A stretch of DNA of 64,000 bases, taken from contig JAXMCR010000005.1 in the NCBI GenBank assembly GCA_046349255.1, forward strand, positions 310,001 to 374,000. Reading direction: 5' to 3'. A program made the position numbers and the translations under genes. The stretch's first letter is position 1. Every line of letters starts with the position of its first letter. The stretch is from DAIODI01 sp046349255 (GTDB lineage Bacteria; Pseudomonadota; Alphaproteobacteria; Rhizobiales; Aestuariivirgaceae). Below are positions 34,656 through 42,884 of this stretch, one piece after another. The notes under the pieces were generated by a model. It saw only the letters and a program-made list of their open reading frames with translations. It had not been told where the DNA came from and did not search any database.

Positions 34656-35441
34656 TCATTCCCCCTTGAACACGGCGGCGCGCTTCTCGAGGAAGGCCGA
34701 AAGCCCCTCGTGCGCGTCGTTCGAATCGAGCGACAGGCCGATCATCGCCTGCTCGTGCGCAAGCGCCGCGGCGAGCGGCATGTCTGCACCGTTGAGCAGC
34801 GCCCGCTTCAGGAGCTTCAGCGCCAGCGGCGACTTCTGCGCGATGGCCGACGCCATCGCCTTCACCTCCGCAGCGAGCTGCTCGGCCGGGACCACCGCGT
34901 TGACGAGGCCCACCGCCTTCGCCTCCTGCGCGGTGAGCCTTCGGCCGGTGAACAGCATTTCCCGCGCGACTGCGGGCGATACCTCGCGCAGCAACCGCTG
35001 GCTGCCGCCCGCGCCCGGGAAGATGCCAAGCGTGATCTCGGGGAGGCCAAGCTGGGCCTTCTCCGCCATCAGCCGGATGTCGAGGCAGAGAAGCAACTCC
35101 GTGCCCCCGCCGAGCGCCCAGCCATTGACCGCGGCGATCGTCGGCTTGTCGCACGTCTCGAACCGGCGGAACACGCGGTGGATCACCTCGCCGAACTCGA
35201 GATAGTGGGCGAGACCCTGCCGCGAGTTGAGGTCCGCGATATCACCGCCGGCGACGAACGCGCGGTCGCCCGCACCCGTCACGACGATCACGCGCACGGC
35301 CGCGTTCTTCTCGAGCGCCGTCAGCGCCGCCTCGAGCGCAATCAGGGTTTCGACATCGAGCGCATTGAGCGCCTTGGGCCGATTGATGGTGATCGTTCCA
35401 ATGGCGTCTTCGACGCGCACCAGCACCGGATCTTCGCTCAC
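34656..35441 (-). CDS. Enoyl-CoA hydratase
   Basis: A 261-residue crotonase. Both catalytic glutamates are present, Glu115 in GGGTELLL and Glu135 in GLPEITLG, with oxyanion-hole residues around AGGDIADL and GWALGGG. It hydrates the double bond made by the acyl-CoA dehydrogenase encoded directly downstream. ATG 35441 follows GGGGAGG. Chain-length or branched substrate preference cannot be read from the sequence. Confidence 0.88.
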   Translation of the reverse strand: MSEDPVLVRVEDAIGTITINRPKALNALDVETLIALEAALTALEKNAAVRVIVVTGAGDRAFVAGGDIADLNSRQGLAHYLEFGEVIHRVFRRFETCDKPTIAAVNGWALGGGTELLLCLDIRLMAEKAQLGLPEITLGIFPGAGGSQRLLREVSPAVAREMLFTGRRLTAQEAKAVGLVNAVVPAEQLAAEVKAMASAIAQKSPLALKLLKRALLNGADMPLAAALAHEQAMIGLSLDSNDAHEGLSAFLEKRAAVFKGE

Positions 35442-35586
35442 GCGCGTCCTCCCCTGATTTGTCTTTTGGGCGCGAGTGTAGAGTGCGAGGCAAGGCTGAC
35501 AAGCACGGTGCGCGCGTTGTCGCTCAGGGGCGCCATGCTACAGTCGCAACCGTCGGCAAACGCAGGTGCGGCAAGAGGGGAGTGTC

Positions 35587-36072
35587 ATGGCGAAGATCGA
35601 GGCGAAACTCGAAAAGATGGGCATCGTTCTGCCGCCGCCGCTGAAGCTGCCGGCCGGCGTCGTGGTGCCGTTCGAGTTCGTCCTGGTGCGCGGGTCGACC
35701 GCTTACATCGCCGGCCATGCGGCCCAGAACGATGACGGCACGATCGCCGGCCCGCTGGGCAAGGTTGGCGCCGAGGTCACGCCGGAGCGTGCCGCCGAGC
35801 TCGCCCGCGGCGTCGGCATCTCGATCCTCGCGAGCCTCAAGCGCACGCTCGGCGACCTCGACCGGATCGTCGGCTGGAACAAGGCGCTCGGCATGGTGAA
35901 CGTCGCGCCCGGCTTCGCCGCGACGACCGGCGTGATCAACGGCTTCTCCAACTTCATCATCGAGGTGTTCGGCCCCGAAGCCGGCGCGCACACGCGCTCG
36001 GCAGTGGGTGTGGCGGTGCTGCCCATGAACATCGCCGTCGAGATCGAGGCCGAGGTCGAGATCAGGCCGTGA
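35587..36072 (+). CDS. RidA-family protein, long YjgF_endoribonc type (first of pair)
   Basis: A 161-residue RidA/YjgF homologue, longer than the classic 128-residue RidA. It opens MAKIEAKLEKMGIVLPPP and has YIAGHAAQ (classic sequence has SGQ) and VGVAVLPMNIAVEIE near the end. Classic RidA deaminates reactive imines using an arginine; that residue is not obviously conserved here, so function may differ. It overlaps the next gene by 4 bp. ATG 35587 follows GGGGAGTG. Confidence 0.82.
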   Translation: MAKIEAKLEKMGIVLPPPLKLPAGVVVPFEFVLVRGSTAYIAGHAAQNDDGTIAGPLGKVGAEVTPERAAELARGVGISILASLKRTLGDLDRIVGWNKALGMVNVAPGFAATTGVINGFSNFIIEVFGPEAGAHTRSAVGVAVLPMNIAVEIEAEVEIRP

Positions 36073-36551
36073 CGGATCGGGCGCTCACCGGTGCGGAGAT
36101 CGAACGCCGCATCGCCGACCTCGGGCTGACGCTGCCGCCGCCGGCACGCTCGGTCGGCAACTACGTGCCCTTCACCCGCATGGGCAACCTCGTCGTCTCC
36201 TGCCAGGGGCCGCTGTGGGGAGATGAACTGCGTTTCCAGGGCAAGGTCGGCCGGGAACTGACGCTCAAGGACGCGCAGGACGCCGCGCGGCTCATCCTCC
36301 TGAACCTCCTCGTGCAGGTGAAGGCGGCGGCGGGGGGCGACCTGTCGCGCTTCCGCCAGTGCCTGAAACTCACCGGCTTCGTGAACTGCACCGAGGCGTT
36401 CAACCAGCAGACGCTGGTGATGAACGGCGCCTCCGACACGCTCATCGCCATCTTCGGCGACCGGGGCCGGCACGCCCGCGTGGTCGCCGGCTGCAACAGC
36501 CTGCCCTATGACCTCGCGGTCGAAATCGAGGGCATGTTCGAAATCGCCTGA
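36069..36551 (+). CDS. RidA-family protein, long YjgF_endoribonc type (second of pair)
   Basis: A 160-residue paralogue of the preceding gene, sharing the LPPP N-terminus and the VAGCNSLPYDLAVEIE end. It starts with GTG within the overlap GTGA, so translation is coupled. Mid-chain it has KLTGFVNCTEAFNQQ. Tight coupling of two different family members suggests a mixed oligomer (RidA proteins are trimers). No substrate can be assigned. Confidence 0.82.
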   Translation: MTDRALTGAEIERRIADLGLTLPPPARSVGNYVPFTRMGNLVVSCQGPLWGDELRFQGKVGRELTLKDAQDAARLILLNLLVQVKAAAGGDLSRFRQCLKLTGFVNCTEAFNQQTLVMNGASDTLIAIFGDRGRHARVVAGCNSLPYDLAVEIEGMFEIA

Positions 36552-36731
36552 CGGCGCCTCGCCGCTGCGGTTTGTTTCCCGGCTGGAATAGTCCGAAGGG
36601 TCATGTTACACGATTCCACAATACAGAATGTACTACCGTCGGTCAGGACAGATGGTGCGGTCCGGCTTGGTAGTGCGTCGTGGGAACGATCATGCCAAGG
36701 AAGCGACATAAAGGTTTTGGATAATCATCCA

Positions 36732-37007
36732 ATGTCGTACCTCCTCGAAGACCTCGTGACGGCTTGGGACAGGGTCCGCGACGACCCAACGCAGGTCGTC
36801 GAGGCGGAGGAACGCGTGAAACGTGCCCCATCGCCGTCGTTCGACGAAATCGCCGTGAAACTCGTGCTTTACCGCGAGGAAGCCTACGAGCAGGGCCGGG
36901 ACGCCGATGCCATCAGGCTCACCGAGATGCTGCGCTACTTCGCGGCGAAGGAACTCTCTCCGCTCGCCCGCGAGGCTCTGTCGAAGTACATGGTCGGCCA
37001 GTGCTGA
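36732..37007 (+). CDS. Hypothetical helical protein
   Basis: A 91-residue acidic protein that is almost wholly predicted helix, beginning MSYLLEDLVTAWDRV and ending KYMVGQC. The preceding 180 bp are unusually AT-rich for this genome and look like a promoter region, which supports a real gene starting at 36732 rather than at an upstream in-frame ATG. No Shine-Dalgarno is obvious. No family is recognised. Confidence 0.5.
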   Translation: MSYLLEDLVTAWDRVRDDPTQVVEAEERVKRAPSPSFDEIAVKLVLYREEAYEQGRDADAIRLTEMLRYFAAKELSPLAREALSKYMVGQC

Positions 37008-37140
37008 CGCCTTAAGCGGTCGCGACTGGTTACCAAACCCTGAATCGCTGGCATGGGAATTGCTCCTCGAAATTCGTCGAGCATTAAGCAGTTGGGGCGC
37101 GTCCTTGTTGGGTCGAGCCGAACTGCAAGCGGAGCGTCCC

Positions 37141-37281
37141 ATGGCGCGCAGATGGCAGTGGACTGATCAGTATGCACATGGCCGGCGCCAGTCCGGCCGG
37201 GTCGGAATCGTCGACGTCGCGCTCTTCCTGGCGGCATCCGGCACCGTCGCCTACGTGCTGAACCTCTTGGGCCTCCAGTAG
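37141..37281 (+). CDS. Hypothetical small membrane protein
   Basis: A 46-residue frame with a basic N-terminal half (MARRWQWTDQYAHGRRQSGR) and one hydrophobic helix (VDVALFLAASGTVAYVLNLLGL). GGAG lies about 7 bp before the ATG. A single-pass small protein with this charge pattern would sit in the inner membrane with its N-terminus inside. No family is recognised; it could be spurious. Confidence 0.4.
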   Translation: MARRWQWTDQYAHGRRQSGRVGIVDVALFLAASGTVAYVLNLLGLQ

Positions 37282-37282
37282 G

Positions 37283-37906
37283 TCAGGCGAAGGCAAGAAC
37301 AATCGCCGGCGTCACGTGGAGCGCAACCTCGGTTGCGCGGCCGGCGAACACCAGTGCGAACGCCACCATCGCCACCGCTCCCGCCCGGTACCAGACCCGG
37401 GCCGGCGCCGACAGCCCGCGCCGGGCCATCGCACCGATCGCGATCCACAGGAAGCCGGCCGCGACGATCATCGGAGCAAGCACGGGCAGCCATGCGGCGG
37501 CGCCAGCGACCGAGGCGAACGTACCGGCCGGCGCAAGCCCGAAGGCGAACACGGCGGCCTTCGGGTTGAGCAGCGTCGTCACGAACACCTTGGCCCACGT
37601 CACGGGGTACGCCGCGGCGAACTCCTCGGCCGGTGCCTTCCACAAGGACCAGGCGACGAACAGGAGATAGAGGCTCACGGCGACGTGCAGCGCCGTCGCC
37701 GCGCCCGGCGCATGCGCAAGGAGCGGGCCGATCAGCGCGCCGAGCGCATTGATCGACACGAGATAGCCGAGAAGTTCCGCGGCCAGCAGCGGCAGGGATG
37801 CGGCGATGCCGCGCACGGCCCCGGACGCGGCAAGCAGCGTGTTGGTCGGTCCAGGTGTCGCAAGCAGCGCCGCGGCGGCAAGGACGAAGGCGGTAAGCGT
37901 CGCCAT
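37283..37906 (-). CDS. LysE/RhtB-family exporter
   Basis: A 207-residue membrane protein with about six transmembrane segments. The family opening LLATPGPTNTLLAASGAVRG is present, as is the mid-chain segment AKVFVTTLLNPKAAVF. Members export amino acids such as lysine, threonine or homoserine lactones. The substrate is not predictable. It converges with the small membrane protein gene with almost no gap. Confidence 0.85.
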   Translation of the reverse strand: MATLTAFVLAAAALLATPGPTNTLLAASGAVRGIAASLPLLAAELLGYLVSINALGALIGPLLAHAPGAATALHVAVSLYLLFVAWSLWKAPAEEFAAAYPVTWAKVFVTTLLNPKAAVFAFGLAPAGTFASVAGAAAWLPVLAPMIVAAGFLWIAIGAMARRGLSAPARVWYRAGAVAMVAFALVFAGRATEVALHVTPAIVLAFA

Positions 37907-38065
37907 ACGGTCACCTTCGCACCGAAGCCGCGCCGCGCACCTTGATCTGGATCAGGCGCCACCGTTCCGTGCGTGACAAAGCGCACAGCGCGCGGACCGC
38001 GCATGCCCATACTCCTCGCCGGCGCGCCTCGTGCGCGCATGGTCAACCGATGGCGAGGTCCAGTG

Positions 38066-38986
38066 ATGCTGAAGATCGAAGTCGACGTGTTTTCCGGCCG
38101 TCCCAACCCGACATGGCTCATCACCGACGAGGCTATCTCCGCCAAGATCCTCGATCGCGTCTCCGAACGACCTGACGCCGTGGCGCGACCCGGAACGGGG
38201 TTCGACGGCCTCGGCATCCGCGAGCTGCGTGTGTCGACGATTCAGGACGACGCCGGCAAGCGGCGCGGCATCCCGCAGGAGTTCGCCGTTGCCTCAACAG
38301 CGGCGAAGGACTTTCGGGAGTCGGGCCGCATCGCGCTCGAGTTGCTCGAGCTGATGCCGGTCGATCCGCAGATCCGGTTGCGCGAACACGAGCTCACCCC
38401 GCTCGACCGCGGCATGCGCGACCTGCTGATCAAGACGCTGAAGGAATATCTCGACAAGCCGCCACGCCTGAAGCTCCCGAAGCTGCCGCTGCTGCGCAAT
38501 CCCTTGATCAGCACGACCCACGACGACCGGTGCGAGCGCTGCGACTACGAGGTCAGCAAGTTCAATCCCGGCTTTTGGAACCGTCCCGCGGTTCAGCCGC
38601 ACAACAACTGCTACAACTACGCCCGGAACTGGCGCACCGACACGTTCGCCCAGCCGGGCCGCGCGCACGGCCAGCAGGCCTCGACGATGGCGTGCGGCGC
38701 CGTCACCGCTGCGGCGATGGCGGACGGGCTCAAGCACCGCTGCGACTGCCTGCCGAAGTCGGAGTTCCCGCGCCGCCTGATGGCGCTCGTCATCTGGCCG
38801 GGCGTCGACTACCACTGGTACCGCCACCAGCGCGGCGGCTTCTGGGGTCACAAGCCGGGCCAGACCGCGGCCCGCAACGTCGACAACAGCAACAACCTTA
38901 TCTCCAATCCGGAGACGTGCAATCGTGGCGGCTACACCGACTTCTGCGGCTACTTCTATGCAGGGCGATCGGTGGTCATCAACTGA
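38066..38986 (+). CDS. Two-domain FSGRPNP protein with a putative Cys-His C-terminal domain
   Basis: A 306-residue protein of no recognised family. The N-terminal third (MLKIEVDVFSGRPNPTWLI, then GTGFDGLGIREL) matches the separate gene directly downstream. The C-terminal half is cysteine-rich: CERC (156-159), PHNNCYNYARNW with Cys182, TDTFAQPGRAHG, VDYHWYRHQ with His250, GHKPGQ, NVDNSNNLI and YTDFCGYFY. An invariant-looking Cys, a later His and an Asp/Asn-rich motif suggest a papain- or NlpC-like cysteine hydrolase, which is inference. No signal peptide. ATG 38066 follows GCGAGG. Confidence 0.7.
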   Translation: MLKIEVDVFSGRPNPTWLITDEAISAKILDRVSERPDAVARPGTGFDGLGIRELRVSTIQDDAGKRRGIPQEFAVASTAAKDFRESGRIALELLELMPVDPQIRLREHELTPLDRGMRDLLIKTLKEYLDKPPRLKLPKLPLLRNPLISTTHDDRCERCDYEVSKFNPGFWNRPAVQPHNNCYNYARNWRTDTFAQPGRAHGQQASTMACGAVTAAAMADGLKHRCDCLPKSEFPRRLMALVIWPGVDYHWYRHQRGGFWGHKPGQTAARNVDNSNNLISNPETCNRGGYTDFCGYFYAGRSVVIN

Positions 38987-38998
38987 GCCACCGTTCGC

Positions 38999-39313
38999 GT
39001 GCTGATCGAACTCGACATCTTCAGCGGCCGTCCGAACCCGCGGTTCCGTCTATCCGCGCGGGACGGCCGCACGCTCGTTGCCCTGCATGAGGCCCTGCGT
39101 GCGGCAAAGCCCGAGCCGCCTTCGCTGCCGGGCCTCGGCTACCGCGGTTTCGTCTATTCGATCGGCGGGCCGATGCGGGCGTTCCGCGGCCACATCACCG
39201 GCCCGTCGGTCGCGCTGTCCGACCCGACGATGACGGTGGAGCGATTCCTCCTCGACCGCCTCCCGCCGGAGCACGCCGCCCTCCGCCCAGCCATCCTTGC
39301 CGCGCTGCGCTGA
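38999..39313 (+). CDS. Stand-alone FSGRPNP-domain protein
   Basis: A 104-residue protein starting with GTG, 12 bp after the preceding gene. Its beginning, MLIELDIFSGRPNPRFRL, and the later GLGYRGFVY repeat the N-terminal domain of its neighbour without the C-terminal half. This looks like a domain duplication in which the single-domain copy may partner or restrain the two-domain protein. No family name is recognised. Confidence 0.6.
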   Translation: MLIELDIFSGRPNPRFRLSARDGRTLVALHEALRAAKPEPPSLPGLGYRGFVYSIGGPMRAFRGHITGPSVALSDPTMTVERFLLDRLPPEHAALRPAILAALR

Positions 39314-39317
39314 AGCC

Positions 39318-40457
39318 CTACGGCGAGAAGATCAGCATCAGGTAGGCGAGGAACAGCACGAGGTGCACCGCGCCCTGGAGCAGGTTGGTACGCTCCGCCG
39401 AGAACGTCACCGCCGAGACGAACAGCGTCAGCAGCAGCAGCACGAGGTCGGAGCCCGCGATCCCGAGCACCACCTCCTTGCCGGTCATGAGGCCGATGGT
39501 CAGCACCGCCGGCACCGTCAGGCCGATGGTCGCGAGCACCGAGCCCAGGAAGATGTTTACTGCCCGCTGCAGCCGGTCGTCGAGCGCGGAACGGATCGCG
39601 CCCATCGCTTCCGGCGCGAGCACCAGCGCCGCCACGAGAAATCCGCCGAGGGCTACAGGCGCGCCCAGCTGCCGGATGCCGTAGTCGATCGGGATCGCGA
39701 TCTTCTTCGCCATCAGCACCACGGGCACGAGGTAGCAGAGCAGGAGCACCGCGTGGAACGGGATCGAGCGCACGTCGAGCCCCGCGTGCCCGTCGTCCTC
39801 CTCGGGCTTGTCGCCCATCGTGAAGTAGGTCGTGTGCCGGCGCGTCTGGATGAGGAGGAACACGGCGTAGAGCGCGATCGAGATGACGATGAGGAACGCC
39901 TGCTGGAAGCCCGACAGAGTCGGCCCCGGCGTCGTCACGGTGAAGGCCGGGAGCACCATGCTGAGCACGGCGAGCGGGATGATCACGTTGAGGTAGGCGT
40001 TGGCGCCCTGCAGGTTGTGCGTCTGTTCGCGGAACTTGATCGCGCCGACGAGCAGCGTCACGCCCACCATGCCGTTGAGCACGATCATCACCACGGCGAA
40101 CATCGTGTCGCGCGCAAGCGTCGGGCTCTGCTCGCCGGTAAGCATCACGGCGGAGATCATCATCACCTCGATCGAGATGACGGAGAGCGTGAGGATCAGC
40201 GTGCCGAGCGGCTCGCCGAGGCGCACCGCGAGGCACTCCGCGTGGTGAACGACGCGGATCGCCGCCCACAGGATCGCCACGAACAGCCAGACGAAGAGGA
40301 GGCCCAGCTGCCAGCGGGGCGTCCCTTCGCCCAGCCAGGCGTTGCCGTAGACGGCGAAGAGCCCGGTCGTCGCCAGCACGATCGCGAGCGGCCACTCCGC
40401 GAGAAGCGCGCGGCCGATCCCTCCCCCAGATGCTGCCGATGCCGCGCCTGCCGCCAC
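39318..40457 (-). CDS. chaA: Calcium/proton antiporter, ChaA type
   Basis: A 379-residue membrane protein with about 11 transmembrane segments. The two alpha-repeats of the CaCA superfamily are visible: GEPLGTLILTLSVISIEV in the first half and FLVAALVLAPEAMGAIRSAL in the second. It exports calcium (or sodium/potassium) against protons. A GTG start at 40457 after GGGAGG is preferred; a TTG six codons upstream is possible. It converges with the small FSGRPNP gene. Confidence 0.87.
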   Translation of the reverse strand: MAAGAASAASGGGIGRALLAEWPLAIVLATTGLFAVYGNAWLGEGTPRWQLGLLFVWLFVAILWAAIRVVHHAECLAVRLGEPLGTLILTLSVISIEVMMISAVMLTGEQSPTLARDTMFAVVMIVLNGMVGVTLLVGAIKFREQTHNLQGANAYLNVIIPLAVLSMVLPAFTVTTPGPTLSGFQQAFLIVISIALYAVFLLIQTRRHTTYFTMGDKPEEDDGHAGLDVRSIPFHAVLLLCYLVPVVLMAKKIAIPIDYGIRQLGAPVALGGFLVAALVLAPEAMGAIRSALDDRLQRAVNIFLGSVLATIGLTVPAVLTIGLMTGKEVVLGIAGSDLVLLLLTLFVSAVTFSAERTNLLQGAVHLVLFLAYLMLIFSP

Positions 40458-40611
40458 GTCGCCTCCCGTCCTCAAGCTTTCGGAAACTATCGGCTACGGG
40501 AACCCCCGCCGCAACCGCCGCCATTGCCAAAACGGCACGACTCCTTCAACGGATCGCAACGGTCGGGTGCCATTGCTTCCCCAAACCCGTCGATCACAAG
40601 GACGTCATCCC

Positions 40612-41658
40612 ATGCGCAAGTCCGCACGCCTCCTCGCCACCCTCCTCGCCACGCTCGCCGCCGCGCCGGTCGCCGACGCCTGCACCCGCATCCTCTACGA
40701 ATCCGGCAAGGGCGATTTTATCGTCGGCCGCACGATGGACTGGGCCGCCGACACCGAGACCGACCTCTGGGCGTTCCCGGCCGGCATGGCGCGCACCGGC
40801 GGCGTCGGCGAGAAGTCGATTGCCTGGACCTCGAAGCACGGCTCGGTCATCTCGAGCTTCTACGGCATCGCGAGCGTCGACGGCATGAACGATGCGGGCC
40901 TCGTCGGCAACGTGCTCTACCTCGCGGAATCGGACTACGGCGACTACAAGACCTCGCAGAAGCCGCTGCTCTCGGTCGGCGCGTGGCTCCAGTACGTGCT
41001 CGACAACTACACGACCGTCGCCGAGGCCGTGGATGCCCTGTCGAAGGAGCCGTTCGCCATCGTCGCGCCGACGATGCCCGACGGCAAGGCGGCGACGGGT
41101 CACCTCGCCATCGCCGACAAGGGCGGCGACAGCGCGATCTTCGAGTACATCGGCGGCAAGCTCGTCATCCACCACAACAAGGCGTACACGGTGATGACGA
41201 ACTCGCCGACGTTCGACCAGCAGCTCGCGATCAACGGCTACTGGGACACGGTCGGCGGCATGAATTTCCTGCCGGGCTCGATCCGCGCATCGGACCGCTT
41301 CGCGCGGATGAGCTGGATGCTCAACGCCGCCCCGAAGGTGGATGATCCTTCCGTCGCCTCGGCCACCGTGATGTCGCTCGTGCGGGCGATCTCGGTGCCG
41401 CTCGGCATCGCCGATCCGCAGCGCCCGAACATCGCCTCGACGCTCTGGCGCACGATGGCCGACACGGGGGCGAACCGCTACTTCTTCGAAAGCGCCTATG
41501 CGCCCTCGATCTTCTGGGTCGACCTCGACAAACTCGACCTGTCCCCGAAGGGCAAGCCGATGAAGCTCGACCTCCAGGGACACCCGATCCTGTCAGGCGA
41601 GTCGTCCGACGCCTTCCGCCCGGCGGAGCCGTTCAAGTTCATCGCTCCGGCCCCGTGA
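40612..41658 (+). CDS. Exported linear-amide C-N hydrolase (choloylglycine hydrolase / penicillin V acylase family)
   Basis: A 348-residue Ntn hydrolase. Its signal peptide ends PVADA, and the next residue is Cys24, the nucleophile of this family, so signal cleavage itself would expose the catalytic N-terminal cysteine. Other landmarks are FIVGRTMDW (substrate Arg and Asp) and GMNDAGLVGN. Family members cleave bile salts, penicillin V or acyl-homoserine lactones. In this setting an N-acyl-lactone or acyl-amide substrate is plausible but unproven. ATG 40612 is chosen for the signal. Confidence 0.85.
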   Translation: MRKSARLLATLLATLAAAPVADACTRILYESGKGDFIVGRTMDWAADTETDLWAFPAGMARTGGVGEKSIAWTSKHGSVISSFYGIASVDGMNDAGLVGNVLYLAESDYGDYKTSQKPLLSVGAWLQYVLDNYTTVAEAVDALSKEPFAIVAPTMPDGKAATGHLAIADKGGDSAIFEYIGGKLVIHHNKAYTVMTNSPTFDQQLAINGYWDTVGGMNFLPGSIRASDRFARMSWMLNAAPKVDDPSVASATVMSLVRAISVPLGIADPQRPNIASTLWRTMADTGANRYFFESAYAPSIFWVDLDKLDLSPKGKPMKLDLQGHPILSGESSDAFRPAEPFKFIAPAP

Positions 41659-41677
41659 GGGGACGCAGCGACGGCTT

Positions 41678-41905
41678 TCAGTCGCGGCGCGCCTGCGCGG
41701 CGACCTCGGGCGGCTGGCAGATGATTTTCGGGTAGTACCCCTTCACCACCGTGTTGGACTGGGCGGCGTAGAACATGCCGCCCATAAGGCACCCGGCAGC
41801 ATTGTCTGCCGGCTCCGGCGCATAAAGCACCTGGGTGGCGTTGGCTTTCGTACACTCGGACGCGGAAATCGACGTTGCACACACGAGAATCAGAACGCTG
41901 AGCAT
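41678..41905 (-). CDS. Small exported protein of unknown function
   Basis: A 75-residue frame with a short signal-like start (MLSVLILVCATSISASE) and three further cysteines (ECTKAN, GCLMGG, IICQPP). CGGAGGGC precedes the ATG. It converges on the acylase gene with a 19-bp gap. Probably periplasmic. No family is recognised. Confidence 0.55.
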   Translation of the reverse strand: MLSVLILVCATSISASECTKANATQVLYAPEPADNAAGCLMGGMFYAAQSNTVVKGYYPKIICQPPEVAAQARRD

Positions 41906-42015
41906 CGGTTGCCCTCCGGACGCTGGTTCAGTTCAACGCGAGCAACTGTGCCTCCCTGATGCACGGTGCGATGTGACAATTACCAGACTTTGCAACAAAT
42001 ATTCTTGCTTTTGTC

Positions 42016-42021
42016 TATAAT
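42016..42021 (+). promoter_or_regulatory. -10 box TATAAT in an AT-rich leader of the Crp/Fnr gene
   Basis: A perfect TATAAT lies in a 50-bp AT-rich island (about 41980-42030) that stands out from the GC-rich surroundings, about 100 bp before the regulator's start. No clear -35 is found at 17 bp; TTGCAA is 20 bp away. The regulator itself may be the activator. Confidence 0.4.
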
Positions 42022-42122
42022 TTATCTGGTTCCCGCAGAGGTTGACAGGCGCGCGCCGGCCGTGTTTCTCGAAACGGAGGTCCCGCTGCGGACCGAGAGG
42101 CAACGTCAGCGTCGGACGGTTC

Positions 42123-42830
42123 ATGCAGTCGCCGGAACAGCAGGTTCAGGCTCTTTCCCGATTTGCGGTGTTTTCCACGACCCCGCCGGAGGGGCTGGCG
42201 CAGATTGCGGCCGCCTGCTCGTGGCGCACCTTCAAGGCCGGGCAGCTGATCATCGGCCACCAGGACCGCTCACACGACGTCGTGTTCCTCGTGGCCGGAA
42301 AGGCCCGGGCGAGCGTCTATTCGGCCTCCGGCAAACAGGTGAGTTTCCGCGACATCGCGGACGGCGGCCTCTTCGGCGAGCTCGCGGCCATCGACAACCA
42401 GCCGCGCTCCGCGTCGATCGAGGCGCTCACGGACGCCACTGCCATGGTGATGCCGCAGCCCGTGTTCCACCGCCTCCTCGCCGAGCACCCCGACTTCATG
42501 ATGGGCGTGATGCGCCACCTGACGGCCATGGTGCGTGGTCTGACCGACCGGGTCGTCGAGTTCTCGACGCTGGCCGTGAAGAACCGCATTCACGCAGAGT
42601 TGATCCGCCTCGTCGGCCCCGCCGCCGACAGGACGGGCGATGCCGTGCTGTCGCCCGCGCCCACCCACCTCGACATCGCCAACCGCATCGCCACGCATCG
42701 CGAGGCCGTGACCCGCGAGCTGAACCGGCTCGAGGAACTGGGCGTCGTCGTCAAGGAAGGCCGCACGCTGCGCATCCGCAACGTGCAGATGCTCAAGGCG
42801 ATGATCGAGGCGTCGGAAGCCGACTCCTAG
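42123..42830 (+). CDS. Crp/Fnr-family transcription regulator
   Basis: A 235-residue regulator: cyclic-nucleotide-type sensor barrel (about 30-140, with GGLFGELAAIDNQPRSASIEA, the phosphate-binding-cassette position) followed by a Crp winged helix (about 150-235, recognition helix in THREAVTRELNRLEELG). It has one cysteine (AACSW) and lacks the FNR iron-sulfur cluster cysteines, so oxygen sensing of FNR type is unlikely; cAMP or another ligand is possible. ATG 42123 is the best start. Confidence 0.83.
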   Translation: MQSPEQQVQALSRFAVFSTTPPEGLAQIAAACSWRTFKAGQLIIGHQDRSHDVVFLVAGKARASVYSASGKQVSFRDIADGGLFGELAAIDNQPRSASIEALTDATAMVMPQPVFHRLLAEHPDFMMGVMRHLTAMVRGLTDRVVEFSTLAVKNRIHAELIRLVGPAADRTGDAVLSPAPTHLDIANRIATHREAVTRELNRLEELGVVVKEGRTLRIRNVQMLKAMIEASEADS

Positions 42831-42884
42831 AAATTGCAATCCTCGGCTCCCGCAGGCACACTTGCCGTTGCAGGGAGCAGGTAA

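Noticed and set aside
39297..41345. A long plus-strand frame through chaA and the acylase
   Set aside because: It is antisense to chaA and out of frame with the acylase; both real genes have conserved motifs and proper starts.
41980..42030. An FNR or Crp box in the leader of the Crp/Fnr gene
   Set aside because: The region is AT-rich, but no TTGAT-N4-ATCAA or TGTGA-N6-TCACA symmetry is present.
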